From a virus, in the IMG/VR virus record IMGVR_UViG_3300032207_000225, positions 1 to 22,800 of that record: DNA of 22,800 bases. One strand, given 5' to 3'. Below, in pieces: positions 21,501-22,800 of the stretch. A program made the translations under genes and the position numbers. The notes below the pieces were generated by a model that worked only from the letters and a program-made list of their open reading frames with translations, had not been told where the DNA came from and did no database searches. Each line of letters starts with the position of its first letter. Within the stretch, counting starts at the first letter, position 1.

Positions 21501-22800
21501 CATTACCAACAACATCTAGGTTCGCTCTTGGATCAGTCTCATCAGAGATCCATGCAGTCTGTGTTGCAATGTGTGCAGCACGAGCAATAGTGTTGATGCC
21601 AAGTTTGTAATCACCAATAGTCTCAGTGTTAGTTCTGAGTGCTTCAGCACCAACAACTCCCATCTCTTTCCAGTTAGAGTTGGAGAAGTCAATAGTTGGA
21701 GCAACTTGACCTTGGGGAACATCAGTTACACCACCAGTTCCACGCCATGACAGTAGATTTACTGGGATAGCATCAGTAACTTGGAAATGTACATAGTTGT
21801 TTGCAGGATTGAATGCATCGCCATTAGGACTATAAACCTGCCAGACAGAGTTCAGTCTGCTATCTGGATAGTTATTAACTCTGATCTGTGATCCAGAGGT
21901 AATACCAACTGCACTGTTAGAAACATCAACACCATTGTCATCGACAAATGTAAGTTTGACAATATTAGTGCCATCAAATTCGATAGTGAAGATATTATTT
22001 TGTGGGATGGTTTGATAGTAGTTTGCATAAATCCAACCCCAGGATCCAGTCTTACCAACCTCAACACCCTTGAGTAGGATGTCTCCTGCCTTAACAGCAA
22101 CACCGTTGTAAGATACAAACTGGTTAGCATATACTCTATCACCACCATCTGCAGGGATGGAGTTGTTGTTAGGAGTAATATTTGAAGGAAGACCGTTGGT
22201 GATGTGCGTCTGAATCTGGTATCCTTGACCAGTTCCTCTTGCATTGAATCCAAAGATTGCTGCTTGGACTCTATTCTTACTAATGCGGATATCACCGTCA
22301 TTAACAACCTTGAATGCAGTTCTATCAAGAGATTCGTCTTGCTCTAGGTTGGTGATAGGATCAACAGAGGATACATTTGAACGGATGATCAATGTATCGC
22401 GAACTTCTGTTAGATCATTGTCCTGAACAGAGATAACAACTGGGGACTGGAATACGTTCTGTTGCGAACCATCACCACCAACAACTGTAATATTCTGATT
22501 GAATGTTACAGGTGTGTCAAAGGTGGTAACTAGGTTGCCGATATCCTCGTCGTCGTCTGCGCTAGACTCAAGAACTGCTGCTTCTAGGAATGTCTCTTCG
22601 CCAGTAATAGCGTTAATCTTTCTATTACCGATATAGAGGTCTCCATTAGAGTTGAGACCTGTGTAGAAGACGATACCAGCGTCCTGTTTCTTACTTTGGG
22701 CGTAGAAGTCCTCAGTAGGTGTTAGGACGATCTCTTGACGTGCTGGGAGACCAGTAGAGTAGTTGCCTGGTCCGAAACCAAGATACTCAAACGTGTGGTT
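18592..22800 (-). CDS. Very large virion structural protein, N-terminus beyond the window (1402 visible aa)
   Basis: The frame is open to the right window edge, so the start is outside; a TTG at 22392 is internal and not the start. The first visible residues include HTFEYLGFGPGNYSTGLP and, further on, TGLNSNGDLYIGNRKI, segments characteristic of the giant structural protein next to tail fibre genes in T4-like cyanophages. The body is a long series of beta-strand repeats with V.GN/V.GD..I.G motifs and DNGG/NNG turns, without cysteine-rich or enzymatic motifs. The C-terminus (FVNATGNTLFKLPSNPLIGD, about 1305-1324, then DTIRIIDI) is a compact beta domain. It probably forms a large baseplate or long fibre component. 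It is the first gene of this window's block and has a higher GC content than the fibre genes after it. Confidence 0.85.
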   Translation of the reverse strand, partial: NHTFEYLGFGPGNYSTGLPARQEIVLTPTEDFYAQSKKQDAGIVFYTGLNSNGDLYIGNRKINAITGEETFLEAAVLESSADDDEDIGNLVTTFDTPVTFNQNITVVGGDGSQQNVFQSPVVISVQDNDLTEVRDTLIIRSNVSSVDPITNLEQDESLDRTAFKVVNDGDIRISKNRVQAAIFGFNARGTGQGYQIQTHITNGLPSNITPNNNSIPADGGDRVYANQFVSYNGVAVKAGDILLKGVEVGKTGSWGWIYANYYQTIPQNNIFTIEFDGTNIVKLTFVDDNGVDVSNSAVGITSGSQIRVNNYPDSRLNSVWQVYSPNGDAFNPANNYVHFQVTDAIPVNLLSWRGTGGVTDVPQGQVAPTIDFSNSNWKEMGVVGAEALRTNTETIGDYKLGINTIARAAHIATQTAWISDETDPRANLDVVGNVFISGKTVPNFLTETTVARTENPMDNALLVGGDSTDPDDDAVLRVMTTNGGRLGINTSVNDVVNPQNNLDQTLVVVGTGRITGDTEFSSDIQVNGGDLTTTNNTFNFVPQNANILNWAGEGQIFNFLNNTNVDQSINIANSSSNQTIQIGNAATETSLRIHRNSTNAIVDIASVNDDVANNCEITLGGAWGNTASFTEIGTRQTLIAGELEIGTRYGAGTSTSRLFTQTRVVDIFDGDQTNTVNFAVNATQLQMGSTGGFTTVRNTLNVLASAVVEGNIRLDGGLNAGILEIGRGKFGTTIVAHNVGGLENPNIDFYKYQTTGKFIDTAGVSTWGSNAFLLAGGQIASIDTIVNNGAEFRPSATYSFLTATTTGLGVGATFTVLVRADSTIDITVESPGSGYVAGDTLTITNDQLGGGVGGGDLTFNVGATNDAGQTYFLPITTPTVTDFRVGDLLLIDRGDPASPDTVGVAPNELTGLRDESQSEIVRVVGLANVANPADPNGYRLIVSRGQEGTGVYDNHPDNCVIAKLVKQSNASYITGSDLDLDGNIDIPESGIGNGTGNVRIGVAEFGGTISTRDLLRLTGTEFVSIEALITTSPQSLSVNDGGDPAAEVFKVESTTGDTYIFGDILAGTGFNRFTVDSDTGNTVTQGTLTTNNTITLRGSTFAANVGSADFEVAGVPTPFGNSEIFKLTPQGNTEFLTLTNGGNSDVQEAVTFQVDTATGSIFSLGDMRFYGKDEDGVADQTVPRLEFINSSGDFTVYGSLSALGSGPSKFGGSIVVNTGGLDMTFRDGAGEAQDRRVVVKDENEGEMFSIESDGAMQIAGINNYFTRTGGPKWVATSETVINAEANVNYFVNATGNTLFKLPSNPLIGDTIRIIDISGALTYNLSLVVRAPDDVKVQKELSNTGSAVLVGVPPSAYAGYNGGELVVQTPNAAFGLVYAGSVDPDGNSSNVPSALTGWYLMDV

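Noticed and set aside
9445-21610. Many plus-strand frames opposite the fibre and structural genes
   Set aside because: Serine/threonine- or isoleucine-rich translations are typical shadows of repetitive beta-rich genes; the sense proteins have recognisable domains.
22390-22392. TTG at 22392 as the start of the large structural protein
   Set aside because: The frame stays open to the window edge, and the upstream residues contain conserved-looking segments of the same protein.
1-22800. tRNA genes, CRISPR arrays, integrase, attachment sites, insertion sequences
   Set aside because: Looked for and found no cloverleaf with a T-loop consensus, no regularly spaced direct repeats, and no recombinase or transposase motifs.

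Overview
The window looks like a piece of a T4-like (contractile-tailed) marine phage genome, most likely a cyanophage of Synechococcus or Prochlorococcus. The grounds are a large cyanophage-type structural protein at the right edge, three tail-collar proteins, glycine-rich and Ig-like adhesins, three 2-oxoglutarate/Fe(II) oxygenases, a tail-assembly-chaperone-like protein, a DUF4385 protein and many tiny overlapping genes. Every gene I can support is on the minus strand, so transcription runs from right to left. I found no tRNA, rRNA, CRISPR array, insertion sequence or integrase. The host assignment is an inference from gene content.

Right part, 22800 to about 4732 (late, virion genes). In order of transcription: a very large structural protein cut by the window edge (22800-18592); two phage tail-collar proteins (18587-17340 and 17338-16451); a glycine-rich adhesin-like protein with an Ig-like tail (16448-14751); a 989-residue Ig-like protein that looks like two related units fused (14751-11782); a 1014-residue fibre with Ig-like modules followed by a collar domain (11750-8706). 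Next come a 2OG-Fe(II) oxygenase (8695-8030), a tail-assembly-chaperone-like protein (8022-7069), a PKHD-type prolyl-hydroxylase-like oxygenase (7072-6440), a third 2OG-Fe(II) oxygenase (6453-5929) and two unknown proteins (5932-5591, 5589-4732). ATGA or TAATG overlaps tie most of these together. TAAATA-type late-promoter-like motifs lie about 30-45 bases upstream of three of the starts.

Left part, about 4746 to 1 (probably early genes). Four sigma70-like promoters, three of them with a perfect TTGACA, drive short operons. The first holds a DUF4385 protein and six small unknown proteins. The second holds a 230-residue protein (candidate restriction nuclease) overlapping an adenine-type DNA methyltransferase by ATGA, then a 59-residue protein. 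The rest is a run of very small acidic or unknown genes, ending in one truncated at base 1. Each of the four promoter candidates has an inverted repeat inside its -35/-10 spacer.

The most interesting points are: the candidate phage-borne restriction-modification pair with its palindrome-rich promoter; the promoter family with palindromic spacers; the coupling of three dioxygenases to a fibre/adhesin cassette; and the three-fold repeated Ig plus GIDIPV-type module showing recent duplication and fusion of adhesin genes.
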